NCBI GenBank assembly: GCA_964604565.1
Contig: CAZRZN010000010.1
Location: forward strand, 1-39,629
DNA: 39,629 nucleotides
Source of the DNA: CAZRZN01 sp964604565
Lineage (GTDB): Bacteria > Pseudomonadota > Alphaproteobacteria > Rhodobacterales > Rhodobacteraceae
Reading direction: 5' to 3'
A program made the position numbers and the translations under genes. The notes under the pieces are model-generated. The model had not been told where the DNA came from, did no database searches, and was given only the letters and a program-made list of their open reading frames with translations. How positions within the stretch are numbered: position 1 is the first letter of the stretch; every line of letters begins with the position of its first letter. Below, piece after piece: positions 24,192 to 32,785 of the stretch.

Positions 24192-25604
24192 TCAGAGCAG
24201 AGAGTCGATGCGCAGGCGCGCGATCCGTTCCACTTGCTGGCAGGCCTCGGTGAATTCGGTGGCGCTGTCATGGGTGAGACGGCGTTCGAAGGCCTCGAGG
24301 ATCCCGGCCTTGTCATGGTCGCGGACAGCGATGATGAAGGGAAAGCCGTGCTTGTCGACATAGGCGGTGTTGAGGTCGGTGAACTGCGCGCGCTCGGCGT
24401 CCGTGAGCGCGTCCAGGCCGGCGCTGGCCTGTTCGGCGCTGGAGTCGGCGGTCAGACGGCTGGCGGCGGCGAGTTTGCCGGCAAGGTCGGGGTGTGCGCG
24501 CACCACGGCAAGCCGCTCTTCGGTCGTGGCGCTGCGGAACGCGCGCGCCAGAGCATTCGCAAGGCCTGCGGGCCGGTCATGGGCTGGGCCCAGCTCCAGC
24601 CCGTAGGCGCGCTCGGCGACCCACGCACTGTGTTCGTAGATTCCGCCAAAGCGGGTGACGAAGGTATCGCGGTCCATTTCCGAGGGCCGTTCTGACGTGC
24701 TTGGCGGATGCGTCGCGGCCCAATGTTCGGCGATTGCGAGGCGGGTTGGGGTCCAGACGTTCTCATGCGCTGCGATGTGATCCAGGAACCGTTTCAAACC
24801 GGCGATCTTTCCCGGGCGGCCAATCAGCCTGCAATGCAGGCCGACACTCATCATCGCCGGCCTGCCAGCCTGGCCCTCGGCATGGAGTGTATCGAAGGCA
24901 TCGATCAGATACTGGCCGAAGTCCTGTCCCGTCACCCATCCCGGCGCGCCCGCAAAGCGCATGTCATTCGCCTCCAACGTGTAGGGTATTATCAACTGGT
25001 CACGTTCGCCGAATCGTGCCCAATGGGGGAGATCGTCGTCGTAAGTGTCTGATATATAATCGAATGCGCCGGTTTCGGCCGCCAAGGGAACCGTGTTCAT
25101 CGAACAGCGCCCCGTGTACCAACCGCGAGGGGGCGCGCCCGTGACCTCCGTGTGCAGGCGGATCGCTTCGGCGATCTGGGCGCGTTCCTCATCCTCGGGC
25201 ATGTCGCGGTGGTCTATCCATTTCAGACCATGCGACGCGATCTCCCAGCCCGCGTCCTTCATCGCTTCGACCTGCTCGGGCGAGCGGGCAAGGGCCGTGG
25301 CGACGCCGTAGATTGTCAGCGGGATGCCGGCATTGGTGAACAGGCGGTGCAGACGCCAGAACCCGGCGCGCGCGCCGTATTCGTAGATCGACTCCATGTT
25401 CCAGTGCCGCATGCCCTGCCAAGGTGCGGCGCCGGGTATGTCCGACAGAAAGGCCTCCGAGGCGGCATCGCCATGCAGCAGGTTGTTTTCGCCGCCCTCT
25501 TCGTAGTTCAGGACGAATTGAACGGCGATCCGGGCGCCGGAGGGCCATTGTGCATCGGGGCGATCTGGGCCATGGCCGATCATGTCGCGGGGGTAACGGT
25601 TCAT
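24192..25604 (-). CDS. puuE-uraD: Bifunctional allantoinase (PuuE) and OHCU decarboxylase (UraD)
   Basis: This 470-residue fusion combines two purine-degradation enzymes. Residues 1-300 are a polysaccharide-deacetylase-like PuuE allantoinase, which opens allantoin to allantoate; it shows RYPRDMIGHG at the start, LNYEEGGENN, and WEIASHG with the metal-site His. Residues about 308-470 are OHCU decarboxylase, which gives (S)-allantoin; its catalytic H371 lies in AHPDLAGK, and GFPFIIAVR is at 420-428. The two activities flank each other in the urate pathway. The ATG at 25604 was chosen over an upstream start because it gives the conserved N-terminus. It is divergent from uraH across 90 bp. Confidence 0.95.
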   Translation of the reverse strand: MNRYPRDMIGHGPDRPDAQWPSGARIAVQFVLNYEEGGENNLLHGDAASEAFLSDIPGAAPWQGMRHWNMESIYEYGARAGFWRLHRLFTNAGIPLTIYGVATALARSPEQVEAMKDAGWEIASHGLKWIDHRDMPEDEERAQIAEAIRLHTEVTGAPPRGWYTGRCSMNTVPLAAETGAFDYISDTYDDDLPHWARFGERDQLIIPYTLEANDMRFAGAPGWVTGQDFGQYLIDAFDTLHAEGQAGRPAMMSVGLHCRLIGRPGKIAGLKRFLDHIAAHENVWTPTRLAIAEHWAATHPPSTSERPSEMDRDTFVTRFGGIYEHSAWVAERAYGLELGPAHDRPAGLANALARAFRSATTEERLAVVRAHPDLAGKLAAASRLTADSSAEQASAGLDALTDAERAQFTDLNTAYVDKHGFPFIIAVRDHDKAGILEAFERRLTHDSATEFTEACQQVERIARLRIDSLL

Positions 25605-25694
25605 CTTGACCTGCCTTCGGGGATGGTTCTGACATAGAGGCACTGCGCCCGGGCCCAATTGTCAAGCCCGGCAAGTGGCGAGGGGGGACGCGCG

Positions 25695-26051
25695 ATGAGT
25701 GACGGATATCTGACGACGCATGTGCTTGACACGGCTCGGGGTTGCCCTGCGGAAGGGCTGAAAATCCTGTTATACCGGCTTTCGGGAACGGACAGGTCGC
25801 TGATTGCGGAGGTCGTGACCAATGCGGACGGGCGCTGCGATGGGCCGATCCTGCCGAAGGAAACCTTTGAAACCGGCTTCTATGAGCTTGTATTTTGTGC
25901 AGGGGATTACCTGCGGGCATCCGGCTTGTCGGCGGCGGAGCCGCTGTTTCTGGACGAGATCCCGATCCGTTTCGGCATGTCTGAGGCGTCACATTACCAC
26001 GTGCCGTTGCTGTTGTCGCCCTTTGGGTATTCCACATACCGCGGCAGTTGA
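25695..26051 (+). CDS. uraH: 5-hydroxyisourate hydrolase (transthyretin-like)
   Basis: This 118-residue enzyme hydrolyses 5-hydroxyisourate to OHCU, the substrate of the UraD domain encoded divergently. It has the N-terminal LTTHVLDTARGCPA motif with catalytic H9 and the C-terminal YRGS tetrapeptide that marks true HIU hydrolases as against transthyretin. The ATG at 25695 follows AGGGGGGA; the frame extends upstream without support. A urate oxidase gene is not seen in the window. Confidence 0.96.
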   Translation: MSDGYLTTHVLDTARGCPAEGLKILLYRLSGTDRSLIAEVVTNADGRCDGPILPKETFETGFYELVFCAGDYLRASGLSAAEPLFLDEIPIRFGMSEASHYHVPLLLSPFGYSTYRGS

Positions 26052-26094
26052 GGGCCGTGGACAGTGCCGACCGGAATGACTATCTAGGCGGACC

Positions 26095-26571
26095 ATGGCC
26101 AAGAAACCCGTAACAAACCCGAACTACAAGGTGATCGCCGAAAACCGGCGCGCGCGCTTCGACTATGCGATCGAGGATGATCTGGAATGCGGGATCATGC
26201 TGACCGGTTCCGAGGTGAAGTCGCTGCGGCAGAACACCTCGAACATCGCCGAAAGCTATGCGGCGGTCGAAAACGGCGAGTTGTGGCTGGTGAATGCCTA
26301 TATCGCGCCCTATGAGCAAGCCATGTTCGGCCATGAGGACCGGCGGAGGCGCAAGCTGCTGGCCTCTAAGCGCGAATTGGCGCGGCTGTGGAACGAAACG
26401 CAGCGCAAGGGCATGACGCTTGTGCCGCTGGTCCTGTACTTCAACCACAAGGGCATTGCGAAGATCAAGATCGGCATCGCAAAAGGCAAGAAGACCGTGG
26501 ACAAGCGCGAGACCGAGGCAAAGCGCGACTGGAACCGGCAAAAGCAAAGGCTGCTCAAGCAGGGCAGTTGA
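26095..26571 (+). CDS. smpB: SsrA-binding protein
   Basis: This 158-residue tmRNA partner is essential for trans-translation and rescues stalled ribosomes. It shows the family's N-terminal NPNYKVIAENRRARFDY, the GIMLTGSEVKSLR segment, and a basic C-terminal tail (KRETEAKRDWNRQKQRLLK). It starts 43 bp after uraH on the same strand. It is a housekeeping gene among accessory operons; the tmRNA gene itself is not visible in the window. Confidence 0.98.
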   Translation: MAKKPVTNPNYKVIAENRRARFDYAIEDDLECGIMLTGSEVKSLRQNTSNIAESYAAVENGELWLVNAYIAPYEQAMFGHEDRRRRKLLASKRELARLWNETQRKGMTLVPLVLYFNHKGIAKIKIGIAKGKKTVDKRETEAKRDWNRQKQRLLKQGS

Positions 26572-26578
26572 CCGGACC

Positions 26579-26599
26579 CCACCGGCTTCATGCCGGTGG
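26579..26599 (+). terminator. Putative hairpin terminator after smpB
   Basis: A perfect 8-bp inverted repeat (arms 26579-26586 and 26592-26599, 5-nt loop) begins 7 bp after the smpB stop. No T-run follows, so it may terminate weakly or only protect the 3' end. Confidence 0.5.
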
Positions 26600-26946
26600 T
26601 AGCCGCACCGGCCGGAATGAGGGTCCGCCGGATTTCCCCTTATGCATCCGTCCCCGGCCCATTTGCGCAATGCGACCCCAGGCAAATCGGGGGCAACGCG
26701 CAGTTTCAAGGCGCCGGAGCGGGTCATGAGGCGGTGCGAAAAAGGGCGGAAGGGCTGGCGTCACCGGTCTGCAAGATGCCATCTGCCTTCGCGAAAGCTT
26801 GTCATTGTTTCCGCCCGGGGCCGCGGCGATCTTGGCCTGCCGAACCGCGCGATTTCATCCTTTTCATCCGGGTCGTGCCCCCCGTCATGCTTGCAAGCCG
26901 TAGTCCTCTTGCCTAATCACGTGATACTGACCGCCGAGGGGGCCCA
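26600..26946. other. Intergenic stretch between smpB and the sulfurtransferase gene
   Basis: No gene was recognised; open frames here lack family features. Just before the next gene is a perfect 10-bp palindrome, ATCACGTGAT (26916-26925), ending 21 bp from the start codon and overlapping a possible -10 element (GATACT). It may be a regulator site for the sulfurtransferase-aminotransferase pair. Confidence 0.45.
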
Positions 26947-27819
26947 ATGTTCATCGACGATCCCAGAACGCTCGTATCCACCGAGTGGCTTGCGCAACAT
27001 CTCAACGATCCCGACCTCAGGGTGCTGGACGCAAGCATGTATTTGCCGGACATGGGTCGGGATGGCCGTGCGGAATACGCCGCGGCGCATATCCCGGGTG
27101 CCCGCTTTTTCGACATCGACGATATTTCGGATGCGCGGTCCGATCTCCCCCACATGGCGCCGCCGCCGGAAAAGTTCATGTCGCGGCTGCGCGGCATGGG
27201 TGTGGGCGACGGCCATCAGGTTGTGGTCTACGATGGAGCCGGTCTTTTTTCGGCGGCCCGGGTCTGGTGGCTTTTCAAGCTGATGGGTAAGCCTGAAATC
27301 GCCGTGCTCGACGGCGGGTTTCCCAAATGGCAAGCCGAGGGCCGCGAAGTTGAAGACATGGACCCGATGGTGCGCGACCGCCACATGACCGTCCGGCGGC
27401 AGGCGCATCTGGTGCGTGATGTCACGCAGGTCTCTGCGGCGGCGAAGCTGAAACACACGGAGGTGATCGACGCACGCTCCCCCGGTCGGTTCCGCGGGGA
27501 ACAGCCAGAGCCGCGCGTGGGTCTGCGCGCAGGCCATATTCCGGGCTCCAAGAATGTCTACTACGGCGACCTTCTGAACCAGGATGGAACCCTCAAGGAC
27601 AATGCCGCGCTGCGAGAAGTTTTCGAGGCGGGCGGCGTGGATCTGTCCAAACCGGCGATCACCACCTGCGGGTCAGGTGTGACGGCGGCCATCCTCAGCC
27701 TCGCGATGGAACGCATGGGCAAGACGGATCATTCCCTTTATGATGGCTCCTGGTCGGAATGGGGTGCGTTTCCGACGTTGCCCGTCGCGACAGGACCCGC
27801 AGACACCGGAGAGACTTGA
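26947..27819 (+). CDS. sseA: 3-mercaptopyruvate sulfurtransferase (two rhodanese domains)
   Basis: This 290-residue enzyme moves sulfur from 3-mercaptopyruvate to a thiol or cyanide. Two rhodanese domains are visible (about 10-135 and 160-285); the inactive first domain has DG in place of Cys at its loop, while the second has the active loop CGSGVTA with C241, the mercaptopyruvate-type signature rather than the thiosulfate type. The ATG at 26947 has GAGGGG upstream. Its TGA overlaps the aminotransferase ATG by one base (TGATG), so the two are translationally coupled. Confidence 0.93.
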   Translation: MFIDDPRTLVSTEWLAQHLNDPDLRVLDASMYLPDMGRDGRAEYAAAHIPGARFFDIDDISDARSDLPHMAPPPEKFMSRLRGMGVGDGHQVVVYDGAGLFSAARVWWLFKLMGKPEIAVLDGGFPKWQAEGREVEDMDPMVRDRHMTVRRQAHLVRDVTQVSAAAKLKHTEVIDARSPGRFRGEQPEPRVGLRAGHIPGSKNVYYGDLLNQDGTLKDNAALREVFEAGGVDLSKPAITTCGSGVTAAILSLAMERMGKTDHSLYDGSWSEWGAFPTLPVATGPADTGET

Positions 27820-29003
27820 TGTTCGAAACGATCCAGCAACAACCCGCCGACAAGATTCTGATGCTTGTGCAGGCCTTCCGCGAGGATCCCCGGGAGACCA
27901 AGATCGACCTTGGTGTCGGTGTTTACAAGGATGCGTCCGGCAATACGCCGATCATGCGGGCGATCAAATCCGCCGAACAGCAGTTGTGGGAGGCGGAAAA
28001 CACCAAGGCCTACACGGGCCTGGCCGGCGATCCCGGGTTTTCCGACGCGATGGTTGCGCTGGTCCTGGGGGACGCGGTTGCGCGCGATACCGTGGCCGCG
28101 GCGGCGACGCCGGGTGGCACGGGCGCCGTGCGTCAGGGGTTTGACATGGTGCGCATGGCCAATCCGAAGGCCCGCGTCTTTGTCAGCGATCCGACCTGGC
28201 CCAACCATCTTTCGATCCTGAAGCATATGGGGATCGAGACGGTTTCCTACCGCTATTTCGACAATGACACGGGCGGGGTCGATTTCGACGGCATGATGGC
28301 GGATCTGGCGCAGGCGAATGCCGGGGATGTCGTGTTGCTGCACGGCTGCTGCCACAACCCGACCGGGGCCAACCTGAACCCGTCGCAATGGAAGACGGTC
28401 ATCGAGCTTCTGCTCAAGACCGGCGCGATGCCCATGATCGACATCGCCTATCAAGGGTTCGGCGACGGGCTGGAGGCGGACGCTGAAGCCGTGCGCATGG
28501 TCGCGTCATCCGTGCCTGAATGCCTGATCGCGGCATCCTGCTCAAAGAATTTCGGGATCTACCGCGAGCGGACCGGCATCCTGATGGCGGTCTCGCAAAA
28601 GGCGGATGCGCGCGCGCTGAATCAGGGCACGCTGAATTATCTCAACCGGCAGAATTTTTCCTTTCCGCCGGATCACGGCGCGCGCCTTGTGACGATGGTG
28701 CTGACCGACCCGGATCTGCGCGCCGACTGGACAGCGGAACTCGAAGACATGCGCAACGGGATGCTGAACCTGCGTCAACAGTTGGCCGATGAGCTTCAGC
28801 GGCTGTCCGGATCGGATCGTTTCGGCTTTCTTGCGCAACACAGGGGCATGTTTTCGCGGCTTGGCGCGACGCCTGAGCAGGTCGAGACTCTGCGCAAGGA
28901 TTTTGCCGTCTACATGGTGGGCGATTCGCGGATCAATATTGCCGGGCTGAACCAGAAGACCGTGCCAATTCTGGCCGAATCCATGATCAAGGCCGGGGTG
29001 TGA
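27819..29003 (+). CDS. Aspartate/aromatic amino acid aminotransferase (class I, AspC/TyrB type)
   Basis: This 394-residue PLP enzyme transfers amino groups among aspartate, aromatic amino acids and 2-oxoacids. The PLP lysine is K243 in the CSKNFGIYRER motif; HNPTGAN at 179-185 and the YQGFGDG segment fit the AspC/TyrB subfamily. The start at 27819 was chosen because it begins with the conserved N-terminus and shares the TGATG junction with the sulfurtransferase gene. Such enzymes can also transaminate cysteine to 3-mercaptopyruvate, the substrate of the coupled partner, so a cysteine-to-sulfane-sulfur route is a reasonable inference. Confidence 0.93.
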   Translation: MFETIQQQPADKILMLVQAFREDPRETKIDLGVGVYKDASGNTPIMRAIKSAEQQLWEAENTKAYTGLAGDPGFSDAMVALVLGDAVARDTVAAAATPGGTGAVRQGFDMVRMANPKARVFVSDPTWPNHLSILKHMGIETVSYRYFDNDTGGVDFDGMMADLAQANAGDVVLLHGCCHNPTGANLNPSQWKTVIELLLKTGAMPMIDIAYQGFGDGLEADAEAVRMVASSVPECLIAASCSKNFGIYRERTGILMAVSQKADARALNQGTLNYLNRQNFSFPPDHGARLVTMVLTDPDLRADWTAELEDMRNGMLNLRQQLADELQRLSGSDRFGFLAQHRGMFSRLGATPEQVETLRKDFAVYMVGDSRINIAGLNQKTVPILAESMIKAGV

Positions 29004-29008
29004 CCCAT

Positions 29009-29038
29009 CCCTGCGCGGGCCGTCGCGCCCGCGCAGGG
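29009..29038 (+). terminator. Perfect 12-bp hairpin after the aminotransferase gene
   Basis: The arms are 29009-29020 and 29027-29038, fully complementary with a 6-nt loop, starting 6 bp after the stop codon. There is no T-run, so termination may depend on other factors. A second palindrome, CCCGCATGCGGG, follows near 29066-29077. Confidence 0.65.
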
Positions 29039-29211
29039 CGGCGCCTGAAGGTGCGTGATCTGATACCCGCATGCGGGCACGAAACGGCGCTGCGCGGCGC
29101 CTGACCAGCACCACCGGCCATGCTGATCTGACCTGTTCAAGGCGGGTATTTCAGACATGACCGGCGGCGGAACGGGATGCTAGGCTGCTCTCAGGTTGGG
29201 GGAGATGCGAT

Positions 29212-29400
29212 ATGGATCCTGTTTCGGTTGGATTTTATGCGGCGGTTTGCGGTGTTCTGGGGCTGGCGGGGCCAAGGCTGGGTGCGGCTCCGCTCCGTCT
29301 GGCGATCGGGGCGGGGGTCGGTGTGGTCGCGGTGGCGGTGCTGCCTTTTATCCAAGATTTTCTGGGCGCGACGACCGGGTATCAGTTCACGGGACCGTGA
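29212..29400 (+). CDS. Small two-helix membrane protein of unknown function
   Basis: This 62-residue protein is almost wholly hydrophobic, with predicted helices at about 5-24 and 29-47 joined by a short Gly/Pro/Arg turn, and a polar C-terminus. A GGGGGAG site 7 bp before the ATG supports translation. I do not recognise a named family. It lies 83 bp upstream of the alternative oxidase gene on the same strand and could be cotranscribed with it. Confidence 0.65.
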   Translation: MDPVSVGFYAAVCGVLGLAGPRLGAAPLRLAIGAGVGVVAVAVLPFIQDFLGATTGYQFTGP

Positions 29401-29483
29401 GTCCGCCTCCGATATCCACAAATGTCGCATCCTCCATAGGCCTCCGGATCCTATCTCTTGGTCATCAGACAAGAGGTGACAAG

Positions 29484-30149
29484 ATGAAGGAAGGACAGGA
29501 CTTTACCCCGTTGATCGCGCCAAAGCGGACGGTTGAACTCGACGGCCATCACACGCCGCAGGACATCCATGACCGGATTGCGCTGAGGGTGGTCAAGGTG
29601 ATGCGAGTCTTTGCGGATCGCTTTTTCGCCAAACGCTATGGCCACCGCGCCGTTGTGCTGGAAACGGTGGCTGCCGTGCCCGGCATGGTTGGTGGATTGT
29701 TGCAGCACCTGCGTGCGGTGCGGCACATTCGGGACGATCAGGGCTGGATCCGCGAATTGCTGGACGAGGCCGAGAATGAGCGCATGCATCTTATGACATT
29801 CATCAAGATTGCGCAGCCCAGCCGCTTTGAGCGCGGATTGATCATGTTGGCGCAGGCGATCTTCTACAATGTCTTCTTCTTCACCTATCTCTTTGCGCCG
29901 CGCACCGCGCATCGCATCGTCGGGTATCTGGAGGAGGAAGCGGTGGTCAGCTACACGCAATATCTGGCAGAGATCGACGCCGGGCGGATCGAGAATGGGC
30001 CGGCGCCGCGCATCGCGATTGAGTATTGGCAATTGCCTGAAAATGCCCGACTGCGCGAAGTCGTGATCATGGTGCGGGCCGACGAGGCACACCACCGCGA
30101 CACGAACCATGCCTTTGCCAATCAGATCCGCGACGGTGATCACGCCTGA
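29484..30149 (+). CDS. Alternative oxidase (cyanide-insensitive ubiquinol oxidase)
   Basis: This 221-residue membrane-bound di-iron oxidase would oxidise ubiquinol and reduce oxygen to water without pumping protons. All the expected iron ligands can be placed: E60 in VLETVAAVPG, E99 and H102 in ENERMHL, E150 in YLEEEAV, and E201 and H204 in ADEAHH. Hydrophobic interfacial helices lie between (about 115-140). The chosen ATG follows AGAGGTG. The protein is compact compared with mitochondrial forms, lacking the long N-terminal extension. It converges on the two-component regulator gene with only 16 bp between stop codons. Confidence 0.95.
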   Translation: MKEGQDFTPLIAPKRTVELDGHHTPQDIHDRIALRVVKVMRVFADRFFAKRYGHRAVVLETVAAVPGMVGGLLQHLRAVRHIRDDQGWIRELLDEAENERMHLMTFIKIAQPSRFERGLIMLAQAIFYNVFFFTYLFAPRTAHRIVGYLEEEAVVSYTQYLAEIDAGRIENGPAPRIAIEYWQLPENARLREVVIMVRADEAHHRDTNHAFANQIRDGDHA

Positions 30150-30165
30150 CGGGAGAGGCGCAGCC

Positions 30166-30864
30166 TCAACCCCAGTCCACATCCCCGAGAAAGATATAGC
30201 CCGCGCCGTAGATCGTCTTGATCAGGCGCGGGCTTTTCGGATCTTCGCGCAGCTTTGTCCGGAGGCGCGAAATACGCACATCCATCGCGCGGTCAAAGCT
30301 TTCTCCCGCTGCGCCACCCAGCGTTTCCTGCATTTGCGCCCGAGTGATCAGGCGTTTGGGGCTTTCGAGAAACAGGCGGAGCACCTCGCCTTCGGCATGG
30401 CTGAAGGGGGTCTCCGCGCCGCTGTCATCCTCCAGCGCGTAGCGGTCGAAATGCGCGGTCCATCCGCTAAATCGGGCAGTATCCGAGGTTGCCGCGCCGC
30501 GTTTCGCGCCGCGCAGACGGGCGCGGATGCGGGCCACGACCTCGGCCGGGTCGAAGGGCTTGATGATGTAGTCGTCCGCCCCCAGTTCCAGACCCGTCAC
30601 ACGGTCCTGCACCTGCGCGCGGCCCGAAATGATGATGATGGTCGCGCCCTGTTCCAGCGCCAGACGGTGCACCAGTGTCAGCCCGTCGCGGTCCGGCAGG
30701 CTGAGATCGACAAGACAGACATCCGGTGTCGCCCGGCGTAGCGCCGCCTCGAATTCGGTTGCGCGGCCAAAGGACAGCGTGCGGAAACCCGCGTCGGTCA
30801 AGGCCTCTGACAGCATTTCGCGGATGGCCGGTTCGTCGTCGAGGATGGTGACAAGCGCGCTCAT
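30166..30864 (-). CDS. OmpR-family response regulator
   Basis: This 232-residue protein has a receiver domain (1-120) with acidic pocket D9-D10-E11, phospho-acceptor D53 in LVDLSLPD, and conserved K102 in IIKPFDP. It is followed by a winged-helix DNA-binding domain (about 135-228) ending with the KTIYGAGYIF signature. It is encoded 10 bp downstream of the hybrid kinase gene, its likely cognate partner. It may control the divergent acyl-CoA ligase/transporter unit; this rests on position only. Confidence 0.95.
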   Translation of the reverse strand: MSALVTILDDEPAIREMLSEALTDAGFRTLSFGRATEFEAALRRATPDVCLVDLSLPDRDGLTLVHRLALEQGATIIIISGRAQVQDRVTGLELGADDYIIKPFDPAEVVARIRARLRGAKRGAATSDTARFSGWTAHFDRYALEDDSGAETPFSHAEGEVLRLFLESPKRLITRAQMQETLGGAAGESFDRAMDVRISRLRTKLREDPKSPRLIKTIYGAGYIFLGDVDWG

Positions 30865-30874
30865 GGGCGATGTG

Positions 30875-32785
30875 CTATCCGTTTTTTACCGGGTCTAGAA
30901 GGGAGAGCGTGTCGCGCCCGAGAAAGACGCTCAGATCTGCGGCGGTAAAGGGTTTCGGCAGGACCGGTCCCAACCGGCGGGCCTGCGCATGCAACGGGTG
31001 GTCGACGGGCAAGGACGTCATGAAGCGCAAGGGCAGATGGGGCAGACGGTCAGCGAGGGCAAGACCGGGCGTGTCGCCTTCCAGCGAAATGTCCGACAGC
31101 GCCAGCGCGATGTCGGGCAGTCCGTCGGCCAGTGTGCAGGCCTCTTCGACGGACGCGGCCTCTACCACGGCAAATCCGAGGTCGGTGAGCATGCCCCGGA
31201 TCGCGTCTCGCAGGTCAGGACTGTCCTCTGCCAGAAGGGCTATGCCGGTATCCGGCACGGAGGTCTGCTCTGCGCGGCGGAGCGGCAGCCGCAGCGACAC
31301 GCGCGCGCCGTGGCCAGTGTTTTCCAACCGGACGGAGCCACCGGCAAGCTTGGTCATGTCATAGACCATCGCCAGACCCAGCCCCGACCCCTCGCCGCCC
31401 TTCGTGGTGAAAAAAGGCTCCAGCCCGTGATCCAGCGCCGCGTCGGAAAAACCCGCGCCGCTGTCTTCGACCGATAGCTGCAACCATGTGTCCTGAACCT
31501 CCTCTGCGCAGAGCACGATCTGCCCGCTGAGCCCGCAGGCATCGCGGGCGTTCAGGGTGAGGTTCAGAAGCGCGTCCTGCAACAGGCCGGGATCGGCCAT
31601 GAGCGCGCCCTGCGTCCGATCCATCGTCGTCAAGGTGATGCCGTCGGGAAAGGATGGGGTGGCCAGCACGCGCAATTCCTCCAGAAACGGTCCCAGGACA
31701 AGGGCGCGCGGTTGCCAGACGCGCTGACTGGTCATGTCGGCGATGCGGTTCAGCAAGCGCCCGCCCCGTTGCGCCGCGCCCATCGTGGCCGCGATCAGCG
31801 GATCCGCGTCCGGACCCAGACCCATGCGCGCCAGTTTCGACTGCATCCCGAGGATGATGGTCAGCAGATTGGAGAAATCATGCGCGAGGCCGGAGGTCAG
31901 TTGTGCCGCGATTTCGCGCCGTCGAGTCTGTTGCAGGGTGGTCCGGGCCTGGGTTTCCTCGGTCACGTCCTGGCTGAGGATATAGACGCCCGGTTCCAGC
32001 GGGTCGGGGGTGAAGACACCCCTGATGCGGCGCGACGACATCTCGTCAGTGAATTCGAACACGCTTTGCCGTCCTGCGGCGGCAGCCTCCAGATAAGGCT
32101 GCACGCGGGCGTAGGCCTGCGGTCCCAGTGTTTCGGAAATATGCAGTCCGAGAATCGAGGCGGGCCGGCCCGGCATCACGTCACCAAGGCGATTGTTGGA
32201 AAACGTGTAGCGCCCGTCGGCATCCACCCGGGCGATATGGGCGGGCATCATTTCTGTCGTGGTGCGGGTGCGGGCCTCTGTCTCGGCCAGTTGGCGGCGT
32301 GCTTCCTGCAGGGCCTTGTTGGCGGCGCCAAGGCGGCGGTTTGTTCCGGCCAGTTCTTCGGAGCGCTTGAGCACCTCTTCGGAGAGCAATTCGGACCGGG
32401 TCCGCAGGAGTTGTTCCTGCGCCTTGGTTTCGGTGATGTCGGTGTAGACCGTGACCCAGCCGCCCTGTGGCAAGGGCGCCCCTTCGACCGAGATGGTGCG
32501 GCCGTTCGCGCGGGAGCGCTCCATGTAATGCGGCTCGAAGGCGCGGGCGATCTCGACGCGGGTGCGGATAAAGGTTTCGGGGTCGTCCACGGGTCCGTAT
32601 TCACCCCGCTCTACCAGATGCCGGATCGTATCCTCGAAGCTGGCGCCGGGGGTGGTCAACCCTGCGGGCAGGTCGAACATCTGCGCAAAGGGGGCATTGC
32701 ATACGGCAAGCCGCAGATCGCTGTCATAAATGGTCAGGGCCTGCTGGATCAGGTTCAGGCCTGCCTGGGTGAGGGCGGTTGTCAT
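30875..32785 (-). CDS. Hybrid sensor histidine kinase (PAS-PAS-HisKA-HATPase-receiver)
   Basis: This 636-residue protein has no evident membrane segment, so it is probably cytoplasmic. An N-terminal PAS-like domain (about 10-118), a coiled coil (about 120-175) and a second PAS (about 176-280) precede the dimerisation domain with phospho-acceptor H302 in LAHDFSN. The ATPase domain shows N412 in LNARDA, DSGAGF at 441-446 and GEGSGLGLA at about 464-472. A C-terminal receiver holds D565. The first PAS and lack of helices suggest an internal redox, energy or metabolite signal. The receiver is attached to the kinase while a separate OmpR-type regulator is encoded just downstream, which implies either branching or a relay. 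Confidence 0.93.
   Translation of the reverse strand: MTTALTQAGLNLIQQALTIYDSDLRLAVCNAPFAQMFDLPAGLTTPGASFEDTIRHLVERGEYGPVDDPETFIRTRVEIARAFEPHYMERSRANGRTISVEGAPLPQGGWVTVYTDITETKAQEQLLRTRSELLSEEVLKRSEELAGTNRRLGAANKALQEARRQLAETEARTRTTTEMMPAHIARVDADGRYTFSNNRLGDVMPGRPASILGLHISETLGPQAYARVQPYLEAAAAGRQSVFEFTDEMSSRRIRGVFTPDPLEPGVYILSQDVTEETQARTTLQQTRRREIAAQLTSGLAHDFSNLLTIILGMQSKLARMGLGPDADPLIAATMGAAQRGGRLLNRIADMTSQRVWQPRALVLGPFLEELRVLATPSFPDGITLTTMDRTQGALMADPGLLQDALLNLTLNARDACGLSGQIVLCAEEVQDTWLQLSVEDSGAGFSDAALDHGLEPFFTTKGGEGSGLGLAMVYDMTKLAGGSVRLENTGHGARVSLRLPLRRAEQTSVPDTGIALLAEDSPDLRDAIRGMLTDLGFAVVEAASVEEACTLADGLPDIALALSDISLEGDTPGLALADRLPHLPLRFMTSLPVDHPLHAQARRLGPVLPKPFTAADLSVFLGRDTLSLLDPVKNG

Noticed and set aside
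26572..26946. tmRNA gene next to smpB
   Set aside because: I saw neither a tRNA-like acceptor end nor a tag-coding segment in this gap.
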